DNA of 64,000 bases, taken from contig CAWGFM010000004.1 of NCBI GenBank assembly GCA_963821935.1, positions 434,001 through 498,000 on the forward strand, read 5' to 3'. The notes beneath the pieces are model-generated. The model did no database searches. It saw nothing but the letters and a program-made list of their open reading frames with translations, and was not told the origin of the DNA. Of this stretch, positions 50,569 to 58,415 are shown piece by piece (the first letter of the stretch is position 1; every line of letters starts with the position of its first letter). Source of the DNA: JAOUEA01 sp963821935 (GTDB lineage Bacteria; Actinomycetota; UBA4738; HRBIN12). The translations under genes and the position numbers were made by a program.

Positions 50569-51576
50569 TTAGGCGGGGCCGGGATTTGCGAGCTTCACGC
50601 GGTACAGCCCTGAGTGGGTTGTGATGTACAAGGTCCGTCCATCAGCCCCGCCGAACGCGCAGTTGGTGACGGGACCCAGCGGCGGGGTGATGGTGCCCCA
50701 GTGAGTCCCATCGGGAGCGAACACCTCCACGACACCGCCGTCGTAGGAGGCGACGAAGAGGTTGCCTGCCCCGTCGACTGCCATGCCGTCTGGGCCGGCG
50801 ACGGTCACGAACTCCCGGGCCTCGGACAGAGAGCCGTCCGCGGCGACGTCGAAGACCCGGACCAGCCCGGCCGCGTAGTCTGTGACGTAGAGTTCGCTCT
50901 CGTCTGGCGACAGGGCGACGCCGTTCGGTGTCTCGGTGGTGTCCCCGCGTCGCTCGGCGGTGAGTTTTCCGTCGGAAGCGATCCGGAACACGCCGCGGAA
51001 ATCGAGAGCGACGTCGACACCCCCGAAGGCCGGATCGGTGAAGTAGATGGTGCCGTCGGAGCGGACCGCGATGTCGTTGGGTTGGTTCAAACGGGCGCCG
51101 TCGAAGCGTTCGGCGATCGAGGTCACCGTGCCATCCTTCTCGGTGCGTGTCACCTGGCGCGAACCTGATTCGGCAGCGATCAGCCGTCCTTCCAGGTCCA
51201 CGGCAAGGCCATTGGAGTAGTTGCTCGGCTTCCGGAACACTGTGATCTTGTCGCCGGCCCCGAGCCGGTAGATCGTGTTGGCGGAGACGTCGGAGAACAT
51301 CAGCACGCCCTCGCGTCGCATCCATTGCGGCCCCTCCAGTTCGATGAACTTGAGGTCAGTTTCGACCAGTTCGACCTTGCCCTGGCCAGCGAGAGGATCG
51401 GTCGCCTGGCTTGCGGGCTCGGCGGGAGGGGCGGGGGACCCATCCCCCGAACTGCTGTCCTCGCAGGCGCTCAGCAACAGTGTCAGTACCATCGCCACGA
51501 GCATCTGCCGTCTCGAGGTGCCGGTCCCGGCTGCCCAACCCGGGGACACGTGGATCGGGGCGATCCCCTTCCGCAT
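50569..51576 (-). CDS. SMP-30/gluconolactonase-like beta-propeller lipoprotein
   Basis: 335-residue exported protein. Residues 1-38 form a signal with a twin-arginine (SRRQML, 21-26) and lipobox LSAC (Cys38), so Tat export and lipid anchoring are likely. The mature part is a six-bladed propeller with SMP-30 motifs: EGPQWMRREGVLMFSDV, NQPNDIAVRSDGTIYFTD and ETPNGVALSPDESELYVTD. The metal ligands Glu, Asn and Asp of lactonases are present. The substrate is not known. AAGGAGG precedes the ATG. Confidence 0.88.
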   Translation of the reverse strand: MRKGIAPIHVSPGWAAGTGTSRRQMLVAMVLTLLLSACEDSSSGDGSPAPPAEPASQATDPLAGQGKVELVETDLKFIELEGPQWMRREGVLMFSDVSANTIYRLGAGDKITVFRKPSNYSNGLAVDLEGRLIAAESGSRQVTRTEKDGTVTSIAERFDGARLNQPNDIAVRSDGTIYFTDPAFGGVDVALDFRGVFRIASDGKLTAERRGDTTETPNGVALSPDESELYVTDYAAGLVRVFDVAADGSLSEAREFVTVAGPDGMAVDGAGNLFVASYDGGVVEVFAPDGTHWGTITPPLGPVTNCAFGGADGRTLYITTHSGLYRVKLANPGPA

Positions 51577-51626
51577 GGTTCCTCCTTCGCCGACCGGACC
51601 CGACTGGCTTCGCCTCTCACGCGGCG

Positions 51627-52436
51627 TCACTGCCCAGCGGTTCCTCGTCCCACCTTCTCCGCGTACTCCTTGGTGTGCTGTTCCCAGAGCCGGATCGACT
51701 CCTCGGAGAGATTCACCCTGCTCTGTTGGTCCGCGTACATCAGGGCCGCGTCCTGTGGATAGGCACGGGACACCCACTCGGCGAAGGGCTCCCATACCGC
51801 CGGCGAGAACTCCTCGCCGCTCCAGTACTGCGTCGCTCGGACGACCTCTCCGTCACGAACGACCAGATGGAAGTTGCCGCCGCTGAACGGACCCAGTCCG
51901 ATCTCACCGGACCTGAGGAACTGGAAGTCGTACATGCAACGCACGCTCGTGCCGGTCTCGACGGTGCCGCCGACCTGACAGGAGTCGACGAACTGCTCGT
52001 AGCCCACGGCCTCCATGAAGGAGACCATCAGCCGGAACTCTTCCAGCGTTCCACGGGTGCCCTGGCCCCCCAGCGACTCGACCAGGCCCGTGATGTCGGC
52101 CTCGTCCGCTAGGAAGCCGATCGCGCGGCTCGCGTCGAAGTTGCCGTACGCCTCGACGAAACGATCGCCGGTCTCCTTCGCCGTGGCATCCACCGGTGTC
52201 TCATCCACCGGGCTCACCGTCGGGGTCACGTCGGCCGGGATGGTCTCGCGGTCTCCCAGACGTGTCGCGAGGACCAGCACGACCGCCGCCACACCGATCG
52301 CCGCGGCGAGGGCGAGCGCGCCCACCTTGCGTCGGGTCGCCGTCCGGCGTTGGAACCGCTGCTGTCGTTCGAGGGCGCCGGGATCAGGCCCCACCTTCTG
52401 GGTCGCCATGCGGAACACCTCCTGCAGATCAGGCAT
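51627..52436 (-). CDS. Membrane-anchored partner protein of an ECF sigma factor
   Basis: 269-residue protein. A basic cytosolic N-terminus (about 1-37), one membrane span (about 38-58) and an extracytoplasmic domain (about 85-255) that looks like a SnoaL/NTF2-type cone (DRFVEAYGNFDASRAIGFL). No zinc anti-sigma motif is visible in the short cytosolic part. It overlaps the sigma gene by 8 bases, so an anti-sigma or sensor role is inferred from position and topology only. Confidence 0.7.
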   Translation of the reverse strand: MPDLQEVFRMATQKVGPDPGALERQQRFQRRTATRRKVGALALAAAIGVAAVVLVLATRLGDRETIPADVTPTVSPVDETPVDATAKETGDRFVEAYGNFDASRAIGFLADEADITGLVESLGGQGTRGTLEEFRLMVSFMEAVGYEQFVDSCQVGGTVETGTSVRCMYDFQFLRSGEIGLGPFSGGNFHLVVRDGEVVRATQYWSGEEFSPAVWEPFAEWVSRAYPQDAALMYADQQSRVNLSEESIRLWEQHTKEYAEKVGRGTAGQ

Positions 52437-52992
52437 CCCGCGCTCCTTCCATCGCTCGGAGGGCTCGTCGGCCTTTCGTGGCCAGGGCCCTCACGGTGGA
52501 GGGACGGACACGCAGGATGCGTGCCGCCTGCTCAGACGGATAACCGAGCAGATCCACGAGCAGGAGGGCGGCTCGCTGCCGCGGTGTCAGCTCGAGCAGG
52601 AGCGCGCGCACATCCGCGCGCATCTCGGCTTCGACGAAGGCGTCGCGCTCCTCCGGGATCGGGGCCGCCTTCCGGACCGCCGTGGCGGCTCGCCGCCTGC
52701 GCATCCGGAACCCGTTCAGGGCGACACGGAACAGGTAGCCCGTTGGATCGTCGATCGCGTCGATCGCGTCCCAGCGCTCCCAGAGCTTCATGAACGCTTC
52801 CTGCATGAGCTCTTCCGCATCCTGGCGGTTTCCGGTCACGAAGTAGAGCGCCTTGAAGAGGCGAACGTGCTCCTCCTGGAAGAACGAGTCGAAGCGGGCC
52901 CGTCCCTCGACGCGCTCGGAAGGGAGATCCACCACTTCACCCTCTGCCCGCATGCTCCATGGATGCATGAACGCCATTCCGCGCTTACGCAT
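52429..52992 (-). CDS. ECF RNA polymerase sigma factor
   Basis: 187-residue sigma factor. Region 2 runs from RARFDSFFQEEHVRLFKALYFVTG through DAEELMQEAFMKLWERW, and region 4 is RADVRALLLELTPRQRAALLLVDLLGYPSEQAARILRVRPSTVRAL. It is closer to the SigE/SigK-type ECF groups than to the SigR encoded at 45224. The start is uncertain: ATG at 52992, 52977, 52968 or 52953. It is cotranscribed with the membrane protein gene downstream. Confidence 0.88.
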   Translation of the reverse strand: MRKRGMAFMHPWSMRAEGEVVDLPSERVEGRARFDSFFQEEHVRLFKALYFVTGNRQDAEELMQEAFMKLWERWDAIDAIDDPTGYLFRVALNGFRMRRRRAATAVRKAAPIPEERDAFVEAEMRADVRALLLELTPRQRAALLLVDLLGYPSEQAARILRVRPSTVRALATKGRRALRAMEGARDA

Positions 52993-53183
52993 TGGATCAG
53001 GTTTCACCCGCGCACGCCCTGGGCCTCCACCGCCACGAAAGGCACGGGTAGGGTCGCGGGCCAAGTTTCCCCGCCACCGAGCGTTTGAGGGGTGGAGAGG
53101 TCGAGGGAGATTAGTGAACGCGGCTGAGGGCAGCGAAGTTCCCGTCGGTGGTAACACAGCCCGCAGTCACTGCAAACGCAGAA

Positions 53184-53212
53184 GAGAGGGTGCCGCCTCT
53201 CGACACCCTCTC
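53184..53212 (-). terminator. Intrinsic terminator of tRNA-fMet
   Basis: The 9-bp stem gagagggtg/caccctctc (arms 53184-53192 and 53204-53212) encloses an 11-base loop, 19 bases after the tRNA 3' end. It is followed on the minus strand by the T-rich tract TTCTGCGTTTGC. Confidence 0.7.
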
Positions 53213-53231
53213 CGACCTGCGTACTTTCTCG

Positions 53232-53305
53232 TCGCGGGGACAGGATTTGAACCTGTGACCTCTGGGTTATGAGCCCAGCGAGCTACCGGACTGCTCCACC
53301 CCGCA
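53232..53305 (-). tRNA. Initiator tRNA-fMet(CAT)
   Basis: A 74-base cloverleaf with anticodon CAT in loop CTCATAA. Three consecutive G:C pairs lie at the bottom of the anticodon stem (CTGGG/CCCAG), and the D-stem GAGC/GCTC has A11:U24; both are initiator marks. The T-arm is ACAGG TTCAAAT CCTGT and the discriminator is A. The first base pair is T1 with G72, a weak wobble in place of the usual C1xA72 or C1xU72 mismatch. CCA is not encoded. Confidence 0.93.
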
Positions 53306-53310
53306 CGACG

Positions 53311-53339
53311 ATGCTAGCGAACCGCGACCCAACCGCCAA
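53311..53339 (-). promoter_or_regulatory. Promoter of tRNA-fMet
   Basis: TTGGCG (53339-53334), a 17-base spacer and TAGCAT (53316-53311) on the minus strand, with 5 bases to the tRNA 5' end. This is a good match to a housekeeping-sigma promoter. Confidence 0.6.
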
Positions 53340-53341
53340 GC

Positions 53342-53827
53342 TCAGCCCAGCGAGATCGCGACCTCTTCGAGGTGGTCGAACGCCTCTTGCATGCCGCCTT
53401 CCATGCCCGAATCGATAACGAGGTCGCGGATCTCCTTACTGGGGTGGTCGACGAGCAGCGTGAGGGTCGTGCGCCCGGCCTCCTCGGAGAACGTGTACGT
53501 GCACACCACGTCCCCGTCCGTCTCGGGTGCGCCCTCGTAGACCTCGGTCGTGACGACACGCTCGTTCGGCACGATCTCTCGGTACTCACCGTGGAACGCC
53601 ACCTCGAACCCCTCGTTCGCGACGAGCACGTACCGCCACGTGCCACCGACCCGCAGGTCGACCTCGGCGAGCGTGACCTCTCCGCGGTCGCCGCTCCACC
53701 AGCGCTTGATGAGCTCGGGCGTGGTCCAGGCCTTGTACACGAGGTGCTTGGGCGCGTCGAACTCCCGCGTGACCAGGATCTGCGTGTCCGTCGGGAGCAT
53801 CACCACCGCCGTGCCGCTACTCGTCAT
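53342..53827 (-). CDS. SRPBCC/AHSA1-domain protein
   Basis: 161-residue START-like fold protein of the activator-of-Hsp90/polyketide-cyclase group (VTREFDAPKHLVYKAWTTPELIKRWW, WRYVLVANEGFEVAFHGEYREI). It has a hydrophobic cavity for an unknown ligand. It overlaps the ArsR-type regulator gene by 11 bases; ArsR-AHSA1 pairs are frequent in actinobacteria. Confidence 0.88.
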   Translation of the reverse strand: MTSSGTAVVMLPTDTQILVTREFDAPKHLVYKAWTTPELIKRWWSGDRGEVTLAEVDLRVGGTWRYVLVANEGFEVAFHGEYREIVPNERVVTTEVYEGAPETDGDVVCTYTFSEEAGRTTLTLLVDHPSKEIRDLVIDSGMEGGMQEAFDHLEEVAISLG

Positions 53828-54173
53828 CGCCACCGTCTCCTTCCTCGGTCTGCTTCAGTTCCTCCAACACGACGTCCATCCGATCGAAGCGCTCCTCCCA
53901 CGAGCGCTCGTAGGCCTTCACCCAGTCGTGGATGGGCTTCAGCAGGCGTCCGTTGAGCCGGTAGATGCGCTGCCTGCCCTCATCGCGCACCGCCACGAGT
54001 CCCACCTCACGGAGCACCCGAAGGTGTTTGGACACCTGCGGCTGCGCCAGGTCCAGCCGTGCCACGAGATCGTTCACTGGCTGTTCCCCAACCGCGAGGG
54101 CATCCAGGATCTGGCGCCGTCGCGGTTCCGCCACCGCGTTGAATGCATCTGCCGTCGTCGCCGCCCGGGCCAT
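53817..54173 (-). CDS. ArsR-family transcriptional repressor
   Basis: 118-residue winged-helix repressor with the recognition helix in VARLDLAQPQVSKHLRVLREVGLV (about 37-60). It has no cysteine metal site, as in the AHSA1-linked group, so it probably does not sense metal. An AT-rich palindrome lies 10 bases before its ATG. It is cotranscribed with the SRPBCC gene. Confidence 0.9.
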   Translation of the reverse strand: MARAATTADAFNAVAEPRRRQILDALAVGEQPVNDLVARLDLAQPQVSKHLRVLREVGLVAVRDEGRQRIYRLNGRLLKPIHDWVKAYERSWEERFDRMDVVLEELKQTEEGDGGDDE

Positions 54174-54181
54174 GAGCCAAT

Positions 54182-54199
54182 CATATACCTATATCGGAA
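54182..54199 (-). promoter_or_regulatory. Promoter/operator of arsR-type gene
   Basis: An AT-rich island in GC-rich DNA. The palindrome atata-cc-tatat (54183-54194) overlaps a TATATG-type -10 element just before the ATG at 54173. Self-binding of the repressor is inferred. Confidence 0.5.
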
Positions 54200-54430
54200 T
54201 ATTTTGCCGGCGCAGGATCTCGACACGAGCGATATCGGCGGCGCCGTCGTACAACCCTGCTCTCACGAACCGACGGTAGACGGCGTCGTTCGCCAGCCGA
54301 ACCCTTCGATGCCGTTTTCGTCCCAGAGCCGGTAGGTGAACCCAGGGTTGACCTGCGCCCACGACCGCATCTACTGCTTCGGAGCGGGACGGGGTCCGAT
54401 CCACACCTGGTGCAACAGCAGGGGGATCAT
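54189..54430 (-). pseudogene. Remnant of a GT32/OCH1-like glycosyltransferase
   Basis: From an ATG at 54430 the minus strand reads MIPLLLHQVWIGPRPAPKQ, a TAG stop, MRSWAQVNPGFTYRLWDENG and EGFG. It then continues in another frame as ANDAVYRRFVRAGLYDGAAD and IARVEILRR before ending. This is the start of the sugar-transferase family with the usual IHQVWIG...WMRSW...YRLW...R..ILRR pattern. The catalytic DxD part is missing. One nonsense change and one frameshift mark it as a decayed fragment. Confidence 0.7.
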
Positions 54431-54445
54431 CGGCCGTAACGGGGC

Positions 54446-54823
54446 CTATTCGTAGTAGTCAGGAAGCTGCTGCACGGCCCAGCCGTTGCCGTCGGGGTCG
54501 CTGAAGAAGACGAATGAACCCCATGGGAACTCCTGGACCTCGCTGACGTCGACGCCACGGTCGGCGAGTTCGGCACGGGCAGCGTTGATGTCGTCCACGA
54601 CCACCTGCAGGCCCTCGACGGAGCCGGGCGCCATCTGTGACAAGCCCTTCCCGATGCTGATCGAGCAGGCGGATCCCTTCGGCGTGAGCTGGACGAAGCG
54701 GATCTCATCGCTGACCGTCACGTCGTTGTCGAGCGTGAAACCGACCTTGTCGGAGTAGAACGCCTTCGCGCGATCGACGTCGGACACGGGCACGTTCACG
54801 AGTTCGAGCTTGAGATCGACCAT
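54446..54823 (-). CDS. VOC/glyoxalase-family protein
   Basis: 125-residue protein of the vicinal-oxygen-chelate fold with two beta-alpha-beta-beta-beta modules (LELVNVPVSDVDRAKAFYSDKVGF, and FFSDPDGNGWAVQQL at the end). Only some metal-ligand positions are kept, so metal use is uncertain. TAGACT lies 7 bases before the ATG with no Shine-Dalgarno. Confidence 0.87.
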   Translation of the reverse strand: MVDLKLELVNVPVSDVDRAKAFYSDKVGFTLDNDVTVSDEIRFVQLTPKGSACSISIGKGLSQMAPGSVEGLQVVVDDINAARAELADRGVDVSEVQEFPWGSFVFFSDPDGNGWAVQQLPDYYE

Positions 54824-54830
54824 GCCCGGA

Positions 54831-54836
54831 AGTCTA
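54831..54836 (-). promoter_or_regulatory. -10 box of leaderless VOC gene
   Basis: TAGACT on the minus strand, 7 bases before the ATG at 54823. No Shine-Dalgarno is seen. Confidence 0.5.
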
Positions 54837-54865
54837 GCGAGAGCGCCGAAGGGCGAACGCCGTGT

Positions 54866-55804
54866 TCACGTTCGGGCGCACATCCGTTCGCCCAGGCGCC
54901 GGAACGCGGCCATGGCGTCGCCGTCGTCGCCGATCGCCCAGTCACACAGGAACCCGTCCGAATGCTCGAACCACAGCACGGCCTCCAGCGACGGCCAACC
55001 CTCGACGGCCGGCGCCGCGAGGTCGATCCAATCCGCCTTGCTCCATCCGGCGGCGGGATCGTCCCAGGTGCCCACCTCGGTGATCATCCAGGGCTTCGCA
55101 TGTCCCCGCGCGAACACATCGACGGTCGAGAACAGCTCCTCGAACGTCGTCGCGTTGGCGCCGTGCCCGGAACCCGGGCACCAGTTGTAGCCGTCGACCG
55201 AGATCACGTCGACCATGTCATCGCCCGGATAGAACTCGTCCACGGACCCGTCCCGGTAGAACCGGTGGGTCAGGCACATCGACCATCGGATCCGGTCACT
55301 GACCTGGCCGCTCAGCCCTGCCTCGATCTTGGTGCGGACGTACCGGAACGCTGCCGCGAAGTCGGCACGGTTCACCCCCGCCTCGGCCTCTGGCTCGTGG
55401 AAGTAGATCAGCACCATGTCGCGACGCAGCGCTGCCTCAATCGATCCAGCCAGGGCGTCCAGCTGCTCGTCCGCCGCACCCGCGGCCACCTCAGCGAACG
55501 CGACTGGTGCCAGAGCGGCGTCCAGTGTCTTGAAGCTGACGACCGGTACCCGTCCGGCGGCCCAGGCAGCTTCCTCCCGTGGGCCGGGGAAGGGCTCGGT
55601 CTGGTGGAAGATGCGCTCGTACTGCAGCGGCACGCCCGATGCCTGCTCGAGCGCATCCGCATCGCCGGCGCACCCCAGCCCGCAGACGCGCGCGGGTTCG
55701 GATGTGCATCCGCCCAGGGTCGGCAGTGCGGCCGCCGACGCCAACCCCAGGCCGAAGCGGGCGCTCCGGCGCAGGAACCGGCGTCGATCGAGCGGTTGGC
55801 TCAC
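54866..55804 (-). CDS. GH26-like Tat-exported lipoprotein
   Basis: 312-residue exported protein. The signal has a twin-arginine (DRRRFLRR, about 6-13) and a lipobox LGGC (Cys33). The mature part resembles glycoside hydrolase family 26 (beta-mannanase-like TIM barrel): IYFHEPE has the acid/base Glu, ISVDGYNWCPG follows, and MITEVGTWDD has the nucleophile Glu. It likely cleaves an extracellular beta-linked glycan. The GTG start overlaps the msrB stop as GTGA. Confidence 0.82.
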   Translation of the reverse strand: MSQPLDRRRFLRRSARFGLGLASAAALPTLGGCTSEPARVCGLGCAGDADALEQASGVPLQYERIFHQTEPFPGPREEAAWAAGRVPVVSFKTLDAALAPVAFAEVAAGAADEQLDALAGSIEAALRRDMVLIYFHEPEAEAGVNRADFAAAFRYVRTKIEAGLSGQVSDRIRWSMCLTHRFYRDGSVDEFYPGDDMVDVISVDGYNWCPGSGHGANATTFEELFSTVDVFARGHAKPWMITEVGTWDDPAAGWSKADWIDLAAPAVEGWPSLEAVLWFEHSDGFLCDWAIGDDGDAMAAFRRLGERMCART

Positions 55805-56235
55805 CCTTCGTCGGACGAGGGCTCGAGCTCGAGGGACACCGAGTTCATGCAGTAGCGCTGGCCGGTAGGCCGCGGACCGTCGTCGAACAGATGTCCCAGG
55901 TGACCGCCGCATCGCGCACAGGTGACCTCGGTTCGACGCATGAACAGTGAGTTGTCCTGGTGCAGCTCGACGGCGTCGGACTCAACCGGCTCCCAGAAGC
56001 TCGGCCACCCGGTGCCGGAATCGAACTTCGTATCGGAGCTGAACAGTTCGGCTCCACACCCGGCGCATCGGTAGACCCCACCGTCCTTCGTCATGGCGTA
56101 CTCGCCCGTGAACGGACGTTCGGTGCCCTTGTTGCGGAGCACCTCGAACTGCTCGGAGGTCAGGCGCTGGCGCCACTCCTCCTCGGTGCGCGGTAGCTGT
56201 TCGTCGCTGCGTTCCTGCTGGGCCCGTTCGGTCAT
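55801..56235 (-). CDS. msrB: Peptide-methionine (R)-S-oxide reductase
   Basis: 144-residue repair enzyme that reduces methionine-R-sulfoxide in proteins. Structural zinc is held by CAGC (C57, C60) and CARC (C106, C109). The catalytic Cys is C129 in RYCMNS, and the SGTGWPSFW segment has Thr where two-Cys enzymes have a resolving Cys. It is coupled to the GH26-like gene. Confidence 0.95.
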   Translation of the reverse strand: MTERAQQERSDEQLPRTEEEWRQRLTSEQFEVLRNKGTERPFTGEYAMTKDGGVYRCAGCGAELFSSDTKFDSGTGWPSFWEPVESDAVELHQDNSLFMRRTEVTCARCGGHLGHLFDDGPRPTGQRYCMNSVSLELEPSSDEG

Positions 56236-56307
56236 GTCTCACTCCTCGTGGATCGGGGATCTCCACTCGTGCAGTCTGACGCCACACGCCTACGTTACGC
56301 CTGCCGC

Positions 56308-56313
56308 TACGAT
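56308..56313 (+). promoter_or_regulatory. -10 box of leaderless aldehyde dehydrogenase gene
   Basis: TACGAT, 6 bases, then the ATG at 56320, with no Shine-Dalgarno. It is divergent from msrB. Confidence 0.5.
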
Positions 56314-56319
56314 GCGCGT

Positions 56320-57896
56320 ATGGCCCGGATGATCACCTCGCTCATCGGACACAAGCCCACGGTCGACTCACCAGGTGGAACGCTCACCATCACGAACCCT
56401 GCGCGGCTCGATCAGGTCGTTGCCGAGGTGTCGCTGGGTGGCGCCGACACCTTCCTCGATGCGTGCCGGGCCGCGCATGATGCCCAGCGATCCTGGGCCG
56501 CGACGCCTGCGCCGGTGCGCGGCCGGACGATCCAACAGTTCGGACGGCTCGTGGAGGAGAACTTCGAGTCGCTGAGCGCGCTGATCACGCGCGAGATCGG
56601 CAAGCCGATCTCGGAGTCGCGGGGCGAAGTGCAGGAGGTCCTCGACACCTGCAACTTCTTCCTGGGTGAGGGGCGCCGGCTCTACGGCCAGACCGTGCCC
56701 AGCGAGATGCCGGACAAGCAGCTGTTCACGTTCCGCACCCCGGTGGGGGTGGCGGCGATCGTCACCGCCGGGAACTTCCCGGTGGCGGTCCCCTCCTGGT
56801 ACATCGTGCCGGCGCTCGTGTGCGGCAACGCCGTCGTGTGGAAGCCCGCCGAGTACACGCCAGCCACGGCCGAGGCGTTCACCCAGCTGCTGTTGCATGC
56901 GGGCGTGCCCGCCGGCGTATGCAACCTGGTGCTCGCCGACGGCGAGCAGACGTTCGCCGGCTTGGAACGGGCGCTCGACGAAGGTGTGGTGGACAAGATC
57001 GGGTTCACGGGTTCGAGCCAGGTGGGACGTCGCATCGGGGAGCTGGCCGGGCGGCATCTGCAGACGCCGTGCCTGGAGCTGGGCGGCAAGAACCCACTCG
57101 TCGTCATGTCCGACGCAGACCTGGACCTGGCGGTCGAGGGAGCGCTGTTCAGCGGATTCGGCACGGCCGGCCAGCGGTGCACGTCGCTGGGCACCGCCAT
57201 CGTGCACGGGTCGATCCACGATGAGTTCGTCGCGCGGTTCGACGCCGCCACGCGCGCCGCCGCCATCGGCGACCCGACGCGCACGGTGCTCTACGGGCCG
57301 ATGATCTCCCAGCGCTTCTGCGATCGCTTCGAGACGTGGCTCGACCTGATCGAACCGCATCACACGCTGCCTGGGGTCCACAGGGATCGGAACGGATCAC
57401 CGCCGAGAATCCCCGCGAGGGATTCGTCGGTGATCCCGAGCAGGGCCTGTTCTTCCACCCCACGATCGTCGACGGCGTCACAGGCGACGACGCGATCGCT
57501 CGTACCGAAACCTTCGGGCCGATCGTGGGCGTCGCTTCGTTCGGTGACTTCGACGAAGCGATGGCGCTCGCGAACGGCCACGGGTACGGACTGTCGAGCA
57601 GCATATACACACGGGACCCACTCTCCGCGTTCCGGTTCCGCGAGCGCATCTCCGCCGGCATGGTCAGCGTGAACAACTCCACGAGCGGCGCCGAAGCACA
57701 CCTGCCCTTCGGGGGCAACGGCGCCAGCGGCAACGGCTCACGCCAGTCGGGCGTGTGGGTGCTGGACCAGTTCACGAAGTGGCAGGCCATGAACTGGGAC
57801 TACAGCGGTCGACTGCAGAAGGCGCAGATGGACGTGGCCGAGCTGGAGGCGTCCGAGTATCGGCTTTCCGACGACTGGCCCGGCCTCCTGGGCTGA
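56320..57896 (+). pseudogene. Aldehyde dehydrogenase, split by one frameshift
   Basis: NAD(P)-dependent aldehyde dehydrogenase. The first frame (to about 57370) carries the coenzyme domain, TGSSQVGRR, the catalytic Glu in LELGGKNPLVV and the nucleophile Cys in FGTAGQRCTS. The second frame (from about 57375) carries RITAENPREGF, ETFGPIVGVASF and the end SGVWVLDQFTKWQAMNW. The two halves join into a normal-length enzyme of about 525 residues if one base is added or lost near the run tggggtcc at 57371-57378. It may be an assembly error in a working gene. The exact substrate is unknown. Confidence 0.85.
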
Positions 57897-58043
57897 GAGA
57901 TCCTCGACCCACCCCCGGTGCCCGTTCAGCTCGCGGTTGTGAAAGCGTCCGGACGCCTCGCCTGCGTGTGCTCCCACTTCCGGATGAGCCCGTCCCCGGG
58001 TGCGCCGCCGTCCCCCACGCCGCGTCGGTCTCGATGAACCGGT

Positions 58044-58412
58044 TCAGGCGTCCGGCGGGTCCTGAAAGGCGCGCACCTCGATGCGACCACCCAGTACCCT
58101 CGACACCTTCGTCGCCCACACGACCGCGGCATCCTCGTCGGCGGCCTCGATCACCCAGAAACCGCCGACATACTCCGGCGCCTCAACGAACGGTCCGTCG
58201 ATCACCACGGGCTCGCCCTTGGTGGCGTCAACGGTCTTGGCCGACGACGGCGGGTGCAGCCCCCCAGCGAAGCGAAACGCCCCGGACTGGTGTAGGTCGG
58301 CGTTCAGCTCCTCCACTGCGGCGAGCGCGGCCTCCAGTTCGGCCGGGTCCATCGACGCCATGGTCGGCTCATCGGCCGAGTCGTGGGGCACGGTCAAGAA
58401 GAACTGCGTCAT
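58044..58412 (-). CDS. YciI/YCII-related protein (DGPF domain)
   Basis: 122-residue small protein with the ferredoxin-like DGPF fold: VVIDGPFVEAPEYVGGFWVIEA and TKVSRVLGGRIEVRAF. Family members are often fused to or encoded with ECF sigma factors. It lies 3 bases after the large UPF0182 gene. Function is unknown. Confidence 0.85.
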   Translation of the reverse strand: MTQFFLTVPHDSADEPTMASMDPAELEAALAAVEELNADLHQSGAFRFAGGLHPPSSAKTVDATKGEPVVIDGPFVEAPEYVGGFWVIEAADEDAAVVWATKVSRVLGGRIEVRAFQDPPDA

Positions 58413-58415
58413 TGG

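Noticed and set aside
52853..53272. A plus-strand frame ending in GTGFEPVTSGL
   Set aside because: This ending is the translated complement of the tRNA-fMet gene, a well-known false protein signature.
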